Source: Macrothele yani (lineage: Eukaryota > Arthropoda > Arachnida > Araneae > Macrothelidae). From it: a DNA stretch of 64,000 nucleotides. Shown here one piece after another: positions 37,901 to 48,689 of this stretch (positions are counted from its first letter, which is position 1; each line of letters opens with the position of its first letter). The position numbers and the translations under genes are program-made. The notes beneath the pieces were generated by a model, which saw nothing but the letters and a program-made list of their open reading frames with translations, made no database searches and was not told the origin of the DNA. The stretch is from contig CM077027.1 of assembly GCA_039090855.1 (NCBI GenBank), forward strand, positions 104,140,424 through 104,204,423, in the 5' to 3' direction.

Positions 37901-38688
37901 TGTTCTGTAGCAATAGATTCTTGGAAACTGGTTGCAGATTTTTTTTGTTATATTTATGTTTGGTTTCCCAAGGGGGTTGCAACAGTAAACCACACTTGAA
38001 ACTTTTGATGTGGATGGTCTGCTGGCATCCATCTTTTACTTTGCTTTTACTTTAAAACCTAGGAAAGAAACACAATTTGTTACTCTTATGGATATATATT
38101 AACTTTTTAACTAATTATAATTAATTCATTAACATTTGCAGTGTTTGTAAGAACAGGGATAACATTTTAGACAGACAAAATAAACAATTCCTCAGTCACT
38201 GATGGTGCGTTTAGTAACGTCCTTCTATGTTATTTTTTTTTATAGTGATCCCGTAGCGATCCCAATATGAAACTTTCAGGATATGTAGAAAAATAATGTT
38301 TGTTAAACATATATTTTTTTGATTTTTTTAAAAAACATGTTTTTTAATATTTCAATTTTAAAATTGGCATTAATTTTTTTTTAATAGTGGCATGTGGCAT
38401 ATCAAATGAAAGCCCAATTCAAGATCTTTAAAATGTGCCATAATTCATGATCCTAGCTCTACTAGAACCCGAGTAATTGTCAGTTAAAGTTTGCTCAGAT
38501 GATGAAATTTCAGGGGATTTTTGAAATTTCAAAAACCAATAACTCAAAAACGCATGCATTAAAAATTCTGAAAAAATTCATATATATTTATATTGATGAA
38601 TTCTACAAATATACCAAGTTTCATAAAAATCAAAAATGGTCAGGTTGAAAATGCTATTTTTGCTGGTTGATTTCACGACCCAATTCTC
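34944..38688 (-). mobile_element. Long-TIR DNA transposon, family member 2
   Basis: Inverted repeats of about 465 bases: 34944 to about 35410 against about 38215-38688. The left end reads 'ggggtcattccatgtcaaat'. Matching blocks include 'ttactcgggttctggtagagc' against its complement, 'gcccaattcaagatcttta', and 'atatcctgaaagtttcat'. The transposase pseudogene is on the minus strand. Same organisation and similar termini as the 18.5 kb element, but the two TIRs are not alignable along most of their length, so they are sister families. Confidence 0.85.
35668..38033 (-). pseudogene. Long-TIR family transposase, broken (member 2)
   Basis: Starts MDASRPSTSK and 'VYCCNPLGK', parallel to member 1. 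Later: 'SRQMPGKKYFV'; 'VGFSKFCELRPKHCVLSGAS'; a Cys region 'CYFSQCNNCQ'; 'YIVICDFAENYFVLQDAAQG'; 'IFYFLDGAASQYKNKSNF'; 'NFFATAHGKNACDGIGGTVN'; 'NNQIMTPRQLF'; 'HWWLGCVLGV'; 'LEPHGPSPSYKYPQSPDIL'; and 'TGRVYNL'. The three candidate acidic residues are in CDFAEN, LDGAASQ and CDG. Breaks lie near 37330-37520, 37230, 36870 and 36190-36070. It retains the roughly 24 codons deleted from member 1 ('VIYFRDEKTQNLGHVSFV'). About 720 residues in all. Confidence 0.8.
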
Positions 38689-39842
38689 TTGGATTTCTTC
38701 AGTTATTCACACAACTGCTATATATGATTTCATATTGAGAATGTGAAATATCAACATTACTAATGAACTGTTACATGGAGAGAGTTGACCTTTTAAGGAG
38801 GTTCTGAATTATATCTTGCAATTTGGCTTTTACAATATCAGATGTGTCAGAATTATAAGTATTAATTTTATTATGTAATTGATTCATATTTCTAAGTCGT
38901 GCATTTATGTATGTTTGCACTATCAGTCTTAAATCAACAAGTTTTTGACATCTGTTGAACTGCTGCATATTTGGTATATAATAATTTTTCAAGCATGAAG
39001 CTTTTCTCATACGAATTTATCATATGATAAAAGCTTAAACTTAATTATGAGGAGACATTGCCACATCTTCATATATCATTGTAACTTTTAGTGAATAGGT
39101 TTTTGTAAAATTCCATGTGCGTGTTAGCCTTCTTGACTTCAGTCTTTCAATGTAGTAATGTTTAGGTGAAGCTCAGTCGTTGATACTTCTATATAAAATA
39201 TTAGTGTGAAAGTCTTGCTAATGTAACTAGGCAATCAGAAAATGCCTAGTTGCAAAGCATTTTCTGATGCAGGGTTTCTCACTTTTCCATGTATTAGTTT
39301 TATGAATATGTTGTTGCATAGGTGAAGTATGGCAGGTGTTGGACTTCATAGAACAAGATCATATTCAGATTTATTTATTTTTTCAAATATGTAACAAGGT
39401 TGTTTTGTAATTTGATCTCAGAATTCACAATGCTAAGAATGCCCATACTGCATATTGTGCTTTTATTTATATCTTTGGGTAATTCTTTATTAAAGCTTAC
39501 TTGCAGATATGCCAGTTTAAAAAAATAATGAATATTATATGCAGTTGGCATCTGTAACTTCTGTAACCAAAAAGACATGCAAACTGTGAACTTTACTTTG
39601 TGATGCTATTTAACTTACATATTTTGTCATGTTTTCTATTGGGGGTCCTCAACTAAAAGTGAAGACAGTGTTTCATCAGGATGACCATAACTGGATGTAG
39701 TCAATTTAATATGGATTTCCTCACTCTATTGTCACTTGCAATGTCTTTGATTATTTCTAATCTGACTTTTCAAGTTTCAAATTAACTTCTCAAGTTATTT
39801 GGCAGCTTTGTGCTGAATGTGTGAAGCAGTAGCTGAAAAGTA
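38689..39842. other. Intronic spacer, nothing recognised
   Basis: AT-rich. Short open stretches on the minus strand (38771-39010) have no known motif. Confidence 0.4.
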
Positions 39843-41078
39843 TTGGGTTGGTGCGAATGAAATGTCTGGCAAAGGACCAGCACACATGGACAGCGAGAAC
39901 GGAAAAGTAGAACAACTTACCTAGGCAAAATAGCCCCCTCGGCATCGACACATTGTTGCCATCTGTCCAGCAAGGCCATGATCCCAGGGAAAAAAGTCTT
40001 GTGGCTAGGACCCGAAGAAGTCATCAACTGCACGTTGAACCTTGTTGTCTGTTGTGAACTGTGCCTGGACAGGAAGTGATCCGGGCGACGAAACAGAGGA
40101 TAGTCTGTTGGAGACAAGTCCGCGGTATAGGCAAGATGAGGCACTTAGTGTTAGCATAGTTTGTTGTGCGACATGAAGGCGGGCATTGTCCTGGAGCAGA
40201 AGAACACCGTGTCCGTTGACCAAAGCCGGTTGTTTCTGCAGCAATTTCCGGTGCATCTGGTGTAGTTCAGCACAATAACGTTCTGCAGTGATGGTTTGGC
40301 TTCTTGCCAAAAACTCCGATGAATTATCCTGGCTGTGGACCACCAGATAAGGAGCATCATCTTCTTAGTGTGTAGGGGTGGCTTAGGATGTCGTCCAGCA
40401 GAGGCTGTGCCCAATTTTCATAAAGAACTCACTTCTCGTCGCAGGTGACGATTCAATGCAGTAAATGTTCCTGTTTATTCCTGGTAAGCAATGACGTGCA
40501 TACTTCCAAATGCCTAGTCTTGTGGGCAGTTGTCAACTCATGCGGCAGCCACATGTCCAGCTTTCTGACCTTACCCAGTGCGGCCAGACGCCGAACAACT
40601 GTGTGTGTTGGACACCTACTTGTGCTGCTATCTCGCGACATGTTTTTTGGAGGTCCGCTTTAACCACACATAACAGAACATCGTCAAAGACAGCAACAGG
40701 TCGGCAACCAAGTGCTTCTTTTTGCAGGTCCGTATCTCCGCTTCAAAACTTCACAAACCATTGCCAAATGGTTCGTTTGTTGGCTGTATTATCCCCAAAT
40801 GCTTTGTTAATGTTTCGAGTGGCAATTCCTGCAGAATGGCCCAATTTAAATTCATACAGAAAGATGACTGTCAAATCCAGCTTCTGCATGTTTTATTTGC
40901 AAGCCACGTTACGTCCAAACAAACCACGCCTGAACCTCGTTCTTCACACACGTGCTAGCTATTTATAGTAACTCGGTGACATAATACCCGCAGCACCTGT
41001 GGGTGGTTCCATTCCGCTGTGGTGGGAGACTGTCTTCACTGCTCGTTCACACCAGACATTTCATTTGCACCAACCTAA
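39843..41078 (-). mobile_element. mariner element, minus strand
   Basis: Inverted termini 'ttgggttggtgcgaatgaaa' (39843) and 'tttcatttgcaccaacctaa' (ending 41078) flanked by TA. Full mariner length of about 1236 bases. The transposase pseudogene runs right to left. Confidence 0.93.
39917..40960 (-). pseudogene. mariner transposase pseudogene
   Basis: Minus-strand pieces in order: an N-terminal region at about 40960-40700 (decayed), 'CPTHTVVRRLAALGKVRKLD' and 'WLPHELTTAHKTRHLEVC' (WVPHEL block), 'TCDEKW' near 40440 (first Asp), 'PPLHTKKMMLLIWW', 'VLLLQDNARLHVA' (second Asp), and 'PHLAYTADLSPTDYPLFRR' (third Asp, DD34D spacing). The tail 'LLDRWQQCVDAEGAIL' is the usual mariner C-terminus. Several frameshifts (near 40150, 40345 and 40440) inactivate it. 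Confidence 0.9.
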
Positions 41079-41834
41079 TATCTTGCCACAGATCATGCTG
41101 CCGATCGCATTCTTCGCAATTTGGGAGAAAAAATTGGTTTGGCGATTGGTAAAGAGTTTTGGCAAAAATACTGACAATTACCTTCATTTACCTTTTTTAA
41201 TGACTCCGAGCAAAAACAGTTTAATTTTTATTCGGTATTTGGAAAATGAAATTCAACTGTTAGTTATTTTTTCATTGTTTACTTTGCTGTGAGATGGAAA
41301 ACAATTATGTGAAAAGAGTGACACAATCTATTATAACTCTTTTAGTTTTTATAATTCCAATGGAGGGTGAAAAAAATGGTGACTTCAGATTATATTTGGC
41401 AAATGGGTTAGCAAAAAAAAAACAAAAACAGAGCAACCGCTGTCTTGCCAGATATGCCATGGTTTGCCATTCTGGTGTTACCTACCTCCTGTTTCCTGTA
41501 AAAATATAGAACAGTAGTTTTCCAGTTAATGCATGAATTGCCTGATGTATGTATTATATACATGTTGTAGCTCATACGAATAGTAAGACAAGCCAGAACT
41601 GATTTCATGATGACATGTGCTGCAGTAGTTAACAACTTTAAAAACAGGGAGTAGCACTTTAGTATATATTAGTTCTCACTCAAGTTACTTTAAAGTAAAG
41701 TAGACAAAGAGCGTAGCTTATTGTGTAATTCCTACCACTGCCAGTGTTTAAGCTGTTGCTCGCATTTTTTCCAAATCGCGATGAAGGCGGTAATTTTATG
41801 ACAAAAAGTCCCCACTGAATTGCCAAAAAAGCGA
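41079..41834. other. Intronic spacer, nothing recognised
   Basis: Short open frames only. No repeat termini seen. Confidence 0.4.
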
Positions 41835-42330
41835 ATGTTTCTTGTCATTTGTTTCTTTTGTCATCCCACCACCCCTGCTTCACCTTGCATTGTTTTTCAT
41901 CCTCGTCATTTTTCAATTCGATCGTCGCTGCTTCGCCCCACCAACATGGTTTTCTTCCCCATCATTTTTCCTTTTGTCTTCTCTTGTAGCCCTGCTTTTC
42001 CCTTGGTATGTGTTTTTCATCCCTGTCATTTTTTCATTCCATCATCACTGCTTCACTCCCACTGATGTGGTTTCCTTCCTCATCATTCCGCCCTTGCGTT
42101 GTGTTTTTCACTCCTGTCATACTTTTTTCTGTCATCGCACCCACCTGTTTCATCCTTGTGTTTTTTGTTTTTTGTTTTATCCCTGTCATTTTTTTCATTT
42201 TGTCATCACTGCTTGGCCCTGCCTACTTGGTTTCCTTCCCCATCATTTTTTTCTTTCTGTCTCGCTGTGGTACGCTGCTTCATTCTGCTGTCGTTTTTCC
42301 ATCTCCATTGTCTTTTCTCCTGTTGCAGAA
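41835..42330. repeat. Pyrimidine-rich degenerate minisatellite
   Basis: About 500 bases strongly C+T-rich on the plus strand, with three to four degenerate units of about 125-155 bases. Each unit has 'tttttcatccctgtcattttt', 'catcactgcttc' and 'tggtttccttccccatcatt' blocks (near 41890, 42015 and 42175). Three overlapping open plus-strand frames across it are a by-product of the absence of purines in stop codons. Confidence 0.65.
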
Positions 42331-43059
42331 AAGCACCGGTGAGCCTCGAGAGCACCTTTTGCAAGGGTTTTGCTGTGGTGAATAAGGAGAGGTGCTTCGT
42401 TTGCTTCTTTGGTGGTTTGCTGCCACCGCAGCAACTGCAAGAGCAGCACCTGCGGTTTCGGTTCTGGTCGACCGGTGTGTCGTCAGTTGTTACTTTGCTG
42501 AGTCCTTCTCTTGATATATATTTTCGCAAACTACATGTATCAACGAATTTAAATATTTTTATTAAAATTAGAAGTGTAAAAGCCTATTTGTTTTTATTCT
42601 TAAATTCCATTTAAAGCACAAATTTTTATTTAGCCCATGCATTGTGCTTGTATTTTCATACTTAAATATAGCAAAAATTAGAACAGTAAATTTGGCTAAT
42701 CTTCATAGCATTTTGCTACAAGGGAAAATATCCCAGCTTAAACATTGTCCTCTGCCTTCCCTGAATCATGGGATTTGATGTGTAAATATTCCAAGTATAA
42801 CGTTTGCAACTGATTGTTAGCGATGTGACTTGTTGCTACTTAGAATAGGAGCATTCAGTGTGTGTGTGTGTGTGTGTGTGTGTACTGATATTGTTTTTGC
42901 CTTCTCACAACGGCAGCAACAACAAAAAAAAAATCTTTTGATATCTTTTTTTTTTAGCTGAGATGTTGTAATATATGCTTTATTTTTCATGTCAAATTAT
43001 AAATGATTATAAGTTGATTGTGTCACTAAATTTTATGCCCTGCTTTTTTTTTTTCTTAG
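42331..43059. other. End of intron with GT microsatellite and acceptor
   Basis: (GT)n at 42861-42882. A strong T-rich tract at 43043-43057 precedes the acceptor 'cttag' of the last exon. A pseudo-exon-like site ('ttgcag' then 'gtgagc' ten bases later) lies at 42322-42345. Confidence 0.5.
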
Positions 43060-44347
43060 TACTGACTGCCATGGACAAGTTGTGGTGACTACTGGACAAA
43101 CTATTTTTGGTGGTGATCATCAGATTATTGTACAGACAGCCCCTAATGATGCTGACTGTTCCACAATGGATGGTGACCAAATTGTAACCTCCGCACACAG
43201 TGCTTTAGCTAGTTCTTTGAATATTAGTTCACAAGCCTTTGCTGAACAGCTGGCTCGAGCAGTTGCTGAAGCTGGTGGTCCTGGGCAGGTGACCGTTTCA
43301 ATTGGACCTGGGACAAAATTGAGTGGTGGTGGAACAGTGTCAGTCAATGTGCCAGAGTTTGAAGACTCTGCCAGTTCCACAGTTCTTTCTGAAGAAGCTA
43401 CTGTAGTTTTCAACCAAGAGGAACATGCTGATGCTATCATGGCTGCACAACATTTAGTCAATGCTGTAAACCAAGGGCAGTTAACTCATATACAGGGTGC
43501 ACAGATTTGTGGAAATGACCAGAATGGACAGTCTGTGTTAGTGCAGCATGCAGAAGGAGAAGATACGTTGATCATACCAGACACCACAGAGGCGCAAGCC
43601 ATACTGCAGCAAAACAAAGCACAGCTTGAGGCTAGTCTTCAAGAGCAGCCAGTTCAGCAACATACGGACTCTGTAAATTCAGAGCAAACTTCATTCACTG
43701 TTGACTCAAACTCCCAGTCTGTGCTCATGGCATCGGAGGAAAATGTTTCAGAAGCTCAAAATATTCAGTTCCCAATAACATCAGTCGCACAAGAAAGTCC
43801 TCGGGAATTTGCTGACCACATCACCATGCGAACTGAAAAGCCAGCAAGTCCGTCTGCTGACAGTGTTCCCATGGAAACAGATGCTGCTCAGCAACTAGAT
43901 TTAGGGCAAGGTGGTGGTGTGTCACAGACTGCAGAAGCAGAAGAATTGCAAGAGAATGCACAGATTGTGATGATGGTGGCAGATGACCAGGATGGGGAGG
44001 GACAACAGATGCTTCAGCTTCCTGGTGATCAGTCATACACTAGCGCTGCTGTGGTTAAAGTTCCGACCTCTGATGGTGGACATCAAGTTCTGATTATTCC
44101 TCTGAGCGCTAATGAAAGTGGCAACACTGTTCTCACCTTGCCACAGGGGTACACCCTTGGATCTGAGGACTCTGGTGATGGAAATGTTACTCTAGCTTTG
44201 GATTCCCACGGATTGCAGTTAGATGGTGACCTTCAAAACCAACAACATTTGACTCTTCCTGTTGGTGCTGACGGACAAATAAATATTGACAGCTTACTTC
44301 AAAGTGCTGCAGCTCATGCTGCTACCCTGCCTCAAGATGTTGATTGA
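43060..44347 (+). CDS. Terminal exon of zinc finger gene (Gln/acidic C-terminal domain)
   Basis: Starts after 'ttttttcttag'; the first T completes Ser with AG from the previous exon, then TDCHGQVVVTTGQTIFGGD and on to 'AAAHAATLPQDVD' and TGA at 44345. It encodes 428 residues without interruption. Composition is Gln-, Ser-, Thr- and Asp/Glu-rich with few Lys, alternating with short hydrophobic-glutamine runs ('QVLIIPLSANESGNTVLTLP', 'GQINIDSLLQSAAAHAATLP'). This is the pattern of glutamine-rich transactivation domains. A candidate helix 'QAFAEQLARAVAEAGG' lies near residue 60. No finger or enzyme motif occurs in this exon. Codon use and the long open frame set it apart from the surrounding repeats. 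I do not recognise the orthologue. Confidence 0.92.
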
Positions 44348-44758
44348 GTCCAATGGTTTTGGTTGGAAAATTTATTATCTACCATTTCAGTGAGAACCCA
44401 GTAAAGCAAAAAACATTGTTTACAGAGTTTTTATTGGATGAAATTGTTTCGCATCAATGTTTTTGTTGGCCGTTTCATTACCAACTGTACAAAGATTTAT
44501 TCAGATGCATATTTGCCCATGTACACTTGTATTTAATGACAGAAAGAAACAATCACAATGCATTTTTTGGCCAGACATATTTCTAAACAAATAACAATGG
44601 CTTTTCTCATGAAATACATCTAATGTTTTCATTGCATTATTTGATTTCCAGCTGCAATTTAATTTCTTCCATGCATACAGTTAGTTATTGGGAAATGTTC
44701 CATTGTTATTTTACTGTATTATTTGAGCTTTGTTTTTTTTTTTTCTAGAGTGTATCAT

Positions 44759-44764
44759 AAATAA
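44759..44764 (+). promoter_or_regulatory. Poly(A) signal AATAAA, first candidate
   Basis: AATAAA 412 bases after the stop codon, followed by T/G-rich sequence. Confidence 0.6.
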
Positions 44765-44849
44765 AAGTGTTAAAACCATACTGACGACTGTATTTATTGC
44801 CGTGTTTTGGCAGCCCAAAGTGCAGATTCTTTGTAGTAACATAAAAGTA

Positions 44850-44855
44850 AATAAA
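44850..44855 (+). promoter_or_regulatory. Poly(A) signal AATAAA, second candidate
   Basis: A second AATAAA followed within 30 bases by GT-rich sequence ('gtaagtgttgctctttg'), the usual downstream element. Confidence 0.5.
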
Positions 44856-44989
44856 GACATGTGAGACTATGGTAAGTGTTGCTCTTTGACATGATGTTCA
44901 GAAGAGTGCGAAGTAATGTAAATCATAGCTATGTTCTGTTATTGATTTGAAGCATGTGAAAATGTGTGCTTATCAGTTGTAACATGATG

Positions 44990-45480
44990 TTTTGGATTGC
45001 TTCGCAGAGGTGTGTACCTTCCACGGACTGAGCCATTTTGAAGCACTTTCACTGATACAGCCTGTCAGCAAAAACAATTGGACATCACATCCTAAGTAAG
45101 GAGTGAATTACTGTATCATTAATGCAGCATATGTCAAAAGTCTCGTAGTGATAACATTTTACCTTGCGAGACATACCTAAGGTTCAGGTTGTCACTGCTG
45201 TTCATAACATACCTGTACGCACCTGTGCCAAGCTCTGTTGGCTATAGTGAAAGTTTCTTTAGGTTTGTTCATCACTTCTACAATAACAGCATCCTTCAGA
45301 GCAGGAACTTAGTGAAGGAGACTTATAAATTTTGGATTGCAGGTGCTCCATAGAAAAAATCCAATGGTGTCATGTCGGATGAGTAAGGTGAGCATTCAGT
45401 AATTCCAAGTCACCTCCAGAAAAGGGATGATCTAACCACTGAACACTTGAGGAGAAGTGAGTGCCAAAAGGAGTGGGAAG
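44990..45480 (-). mobile_element. IS630/Tc1-type transposon, 3' relic
   Basis: The minus strand near 45390-45340 reads SSDMTPLDFFYG, matching the 'SPDLTPLDFFLWG' third-catalytic block of IS630-type transposases. It is followed in another frame by 'VPALKDAVIVEVMNK' and 'NRAWHRCVQVC', which resemble the family C-terminus. No TIRs were found. Confidence 0.5.
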
Positions 45481-47114
45481 AGACAGTTTTAAGAGAAAGA
45501 ACATAAAGCAAAACATCCTTGTAGGTGAAAATTAACATTTCCATCAAAGTAAGGCCCAGTGATTTGATCCTTGTAACACCAATGTCGCATCAATCGCATA
45601 TAAATCTTGGAAATGTTCAGACCAGTATCTAATGAATTATTAACCTAGCAATGACATACGCATGAGTTGCCAGTTTTACTGTTCACGACATAACATCATC
45701 ACATCAGAAAACTTGAAAATTGTATCAAATTACTGGGTGGTGTAATCATATATGAGATTCTTCCGCGAATTCACAGAATTCCACTTTTATCGTCATCATT
45801 TAGGTTATTCTCTAGATTGATGCAAAACTAAAGAGAAATTGGGGGGGGGTATGTCACCTTTCAGAACTTTCAAAAATGGAGTAAAGATTTTTTTTTTCCC
45901 CATAAAAGGGAATTTAGATGTCATAAAAATATTGCTATTGCTATAATCTTATGATATGATATTCTTCCATTTGTGTGATTCTCTATATCAGTGCAATAAA
46001 TGAACATAATTGGGGGGAGGGGTCATTTTCCATCAGAGGATGGAATTACGACTATCAAAATCAGAGTTTAAGATGGTGAAGATTTCTCCCATGATCACAA
46101 TTTTTTTCTTCACAGTATCCTTTACTCAGTATTGTTGTTAGATATCAATTTATTGCGTAAATATTTGTATTTCAGCTTGATAATGGAGACAAATTTTTCG
46201 AAAACAGAAGTTAGACGGAGCGAAGACTTCGCCTATAATTTTTTTTTTTTTCTCTCCTCGATGTTTCCTGTGTTGTTAAGTGCCAGTAATTTTATATTTT
46301 GAATAGAATAATGCACTCCAGTTTAATATTTACATAAATAAATTAATGTTAATAATTTTGTCTGTCTTGCATGTGCTATGTTTTATTCACACGCTTTGCT
46401 GTGCATTTTGATTTTTTTACCCAGTTAAAAAGTTCAGTTTTTTTTTCTCTCTTCATCAGTCTCAGGTTCATAATGGATACATACCTGCCAACATTGGCAA
46501 GAACCTTGTCAGTAGTAACTAGTATTATTGCACAGCACACATAGACACTTTCTTACAAAACGTTACAACAAACAAGGACACTAATGAAACAAACTTAACA
46601 TGTGCAAAATATAGTTAATTCCCCTGGCAAGGGCACAATAGGTAACATTGCAAGTTTTAAGTTCAAAACTTCCACCAGTAAAAAATAAGTCAGTTGCGTT
46701 CATAATTCCACAACGCTTGACAGACAGGAAATCCAAAATTTGTATAAAATGGATTAATTTTTATAAATTTTCCAACTTCATTGCTCTCCTGTTTTGGGGA
46801 ACCCCCTCCCTCCCTTATCAAGCTTAAATGCAAAAACTTATGGGACAGGGGATATTTAACAACACAGGAGAGTGGGAACATAGTGAGGGTGGGGGATGCA
46901 ATTACGAGAGAAATATTTGTTGTGTTCGACTTCCGGTTTTGAAAATTTTCCCTCTATTTTCAAGCTGAAATAAAAATATTTACATAGCAAAATGTTATTT
47001 AACAATAATACTGGACAGAAGTAACATGGGGGGGGGAGAAATTATGATTACGGAAAAAATTTGAACTCTGTCGACCTTCCATTTTAGAAAGTTTCCTAAA
47101 GGTGAATTCTGTCT
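45481..47114. repeat. Downstream dispersed-repeat region
   Basis: 46485-47110 repeats the segment at 15385-15700 in the same orientation. 45700-46260 contains related blocks ('ttccgcgaattcacagaattcc', 'attattgctg', 'cggagcgaagact'), suggesting several diverged copies. No gene. Confidence 0.5.
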
Positions 47115-47705
47115 TCCGCCAGGGCCGATTTAAACAACAGGCCCAGGGCACCAGATTTAGGGGGTGCCAAAGTGGAAGAGTTTTTTTTTATGAATATTTT
47201 AGCACTGTTTGCCAAGGAAATTTTTTACTTAAATAATTTTACAAAATTTATTAATTTTTAAAACTTATATTTGTGGTTGTCACTCCATATGTGTGGACAG
47301 AGAACATTAACTGAGCAAGAGTAAACACGTTTTTTTTTTTTTAAGATTATGAATTCTTCAATCAGTAATTTAGCAAACAGGAGGAAATCATACGAAGTTC
47401 TGGAAAGGTTAGAACTTTTCAGGGATTTGAAAGAGACCAGTGCTTGTGACATAGAGGCTAGATCATATAAACTTGTTCATAGGTACCAATGAAACATAAG
47501 AAACTTTCTCAGCAATGAATGTCTACATTTCCAGTCATATATGAATGCCAAAGATTTGAAAACACCATGGGATATGTACACTTTCATCATTGACAACAAT
47601 CTTCAGAGTACATTTCTAAACTTAGAAATAGATGTGAGAATGTTTTTAACATTAGAAGAATTCTTGAAATCGTCATAACACACGTAAGTTACGTTGAAAA
47701 TTATA

Positions 47706-47752
47706 AGCAGGACGTTTCGGTAGCAACTCTTACCTTCATCAGCCATGGAAAA
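47706..47752 (-). ncRNA. Hammerhead-like motif downstream of PLE coding region
   Basis: Minus strand: CATGG, CTGATGA, A, GGTA...TACC hairpin with loop of eight, GAAA, CGTC, CTGC. Helix III is the self-complementary ACGU, cleavage after GUC. Helix I is short (GG with CU, partly wobble), so activity is uncertain. The position at the 3' end of the element fits a PLE terminal repeat. Confidence 0.55.
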
Positions 47753-47850
47753 GCGTGGTAAAAGTGTCAGTTGTTGCCAGATTTCAAAATCGCTCTCCAA
47801 ATAATAGGGATGTTAAAAGGTATGTCAGTATTGCAGGTGTTAGGGGTAAA

Positions 47851-48660
47851 TTAGAGTTTGATGCTTTTGCAGTACCTGAGGGCATGCCGATTGCTGAACA
47901 GGGCGATCCACTTAACGTTTTGCCAAACGAGAATCGCGGACGCATTGCTGATGATTAAAATTGAAAGGGAGGTGGAAGGGCTGCCTTTCTTAACATCAGC
48001 AATATGTTCCATCAATCGCCTGTTTATGCTGTGGCAAGTACTACCAATATAGTGGGTAACGCCTGTGGAAGTGTTGATAGGGATAGAGTAGACACCTTGT
48101 AACTCTAGAGGTTTATTGAAATCTCTGTCTTTAAGGATGAGGTTGAAAAGATGTGGAGGTGGTTTGACTGCAATCCTGTAGCCAAAAAACTTGAAAATAG
48201 AGCAAACTTTATGAGTGAAGGACAGGCTAAAGGGCAAAGTGCCAACAAACTGATGGGTGGTGGAAGGTTCAGGCAGTAAACTAGGTCTATTCTGTGATTC
48301 AAAACTCTTACTTAGTCTATGTACTAAGAGTGGTGGAAAGCCATGCAATTTGCCAATGTTGATGATGTTCTGATATTCTTTTTGAAGAGCAGAATGGCTG
48401 TTGCAAATAAGGTTGGCCCGGTGAATGTATGACTTTAGAGCAGACAATTTGTATTTTTCAAAGGTGTAAGAATGATAAGGGATGATATTATGGGTGGCAG
48501 AATGTTTCCTGTAAACAGAGAAGCCAGGTGAGAAGCCTGGGTGGATGTTAACATCCAGATAACTAATATTGTTGTCGACCTGTTCTTGAGAAGAAAATTT
48601 GGATGTGCAGGAATTTTGAAGTTATGGAGGACACGAGTCCCGCATATAAAATTTGGATTA
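47851..48660 (-). pseudogene. PLE reverse transcriptase C-terminus plus GIY-YIG endonuclease
   Basis: From the right: 'NISYLDVNIHPGFSPGFSVY' (typical end of the RT domain, 'YLDV.I...F.F..YRK'), a frame change near 48445, then 'YIHRANLICNSHSALQKEYQ', 'IFKFFGYRIAVKPP', 'LQGVYSIPI' and 'YIGSTCHSINRRLMEHIADV' (GIY-YIG). The long open part is 198 residues (48447-47851). The catalytic RT half is absent, so the copy is dead on arrival, as expected of 5'-truncated retroelements. Confidence 0.8.
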
Positions 48661-48689
48661 GCTAAGCACCTTTCTTTCATCATTCACTA

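Larger units (their letters stand above)
44348..44860 (+). other. 3' untranslated region of zinc finger gene
   Basis: AT-rich sequence after the stop codon, extending to one of two poly(A) signals. The upstream part contains an open frame (44344-44586) without coding character. Confidence 0.6.
47592..48673 (-). mobile_element. Second Penelope-like element, 5'-truncated
   Basis: The minus strand carries the end of reverse transcriptase and a GIY-YIG domain, followed by a hammerhead-like motif. An 11-base direct repeat 'ctttcatcatt' at 47581-47591 and 48674-48684 may be its target duplication. The sequence is not closely related to the PLE at 1.1 kb ('YIGSTCHSINRRL' against 'YIGSTRRRFLTRL'), so two PLE families are present. 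Confidence 0.75.

Noticed and set aside
42328..42338. 10-base micro-exon between 'ttgcag' and 'gtgagc'
   Set aside because: Ten bases would break the frame shared by the exons at 28612 and 43060, which join perfectly without it.
41842..42614. Three overlapping plus-strand open frames of 125-171 residues
   Set aside because: They are a by-product of a pyrimidine-rich minisatellite, where stop codons are rare in all plus frames; the peptides are Phe/Ser/Pro/Leu low complexity.
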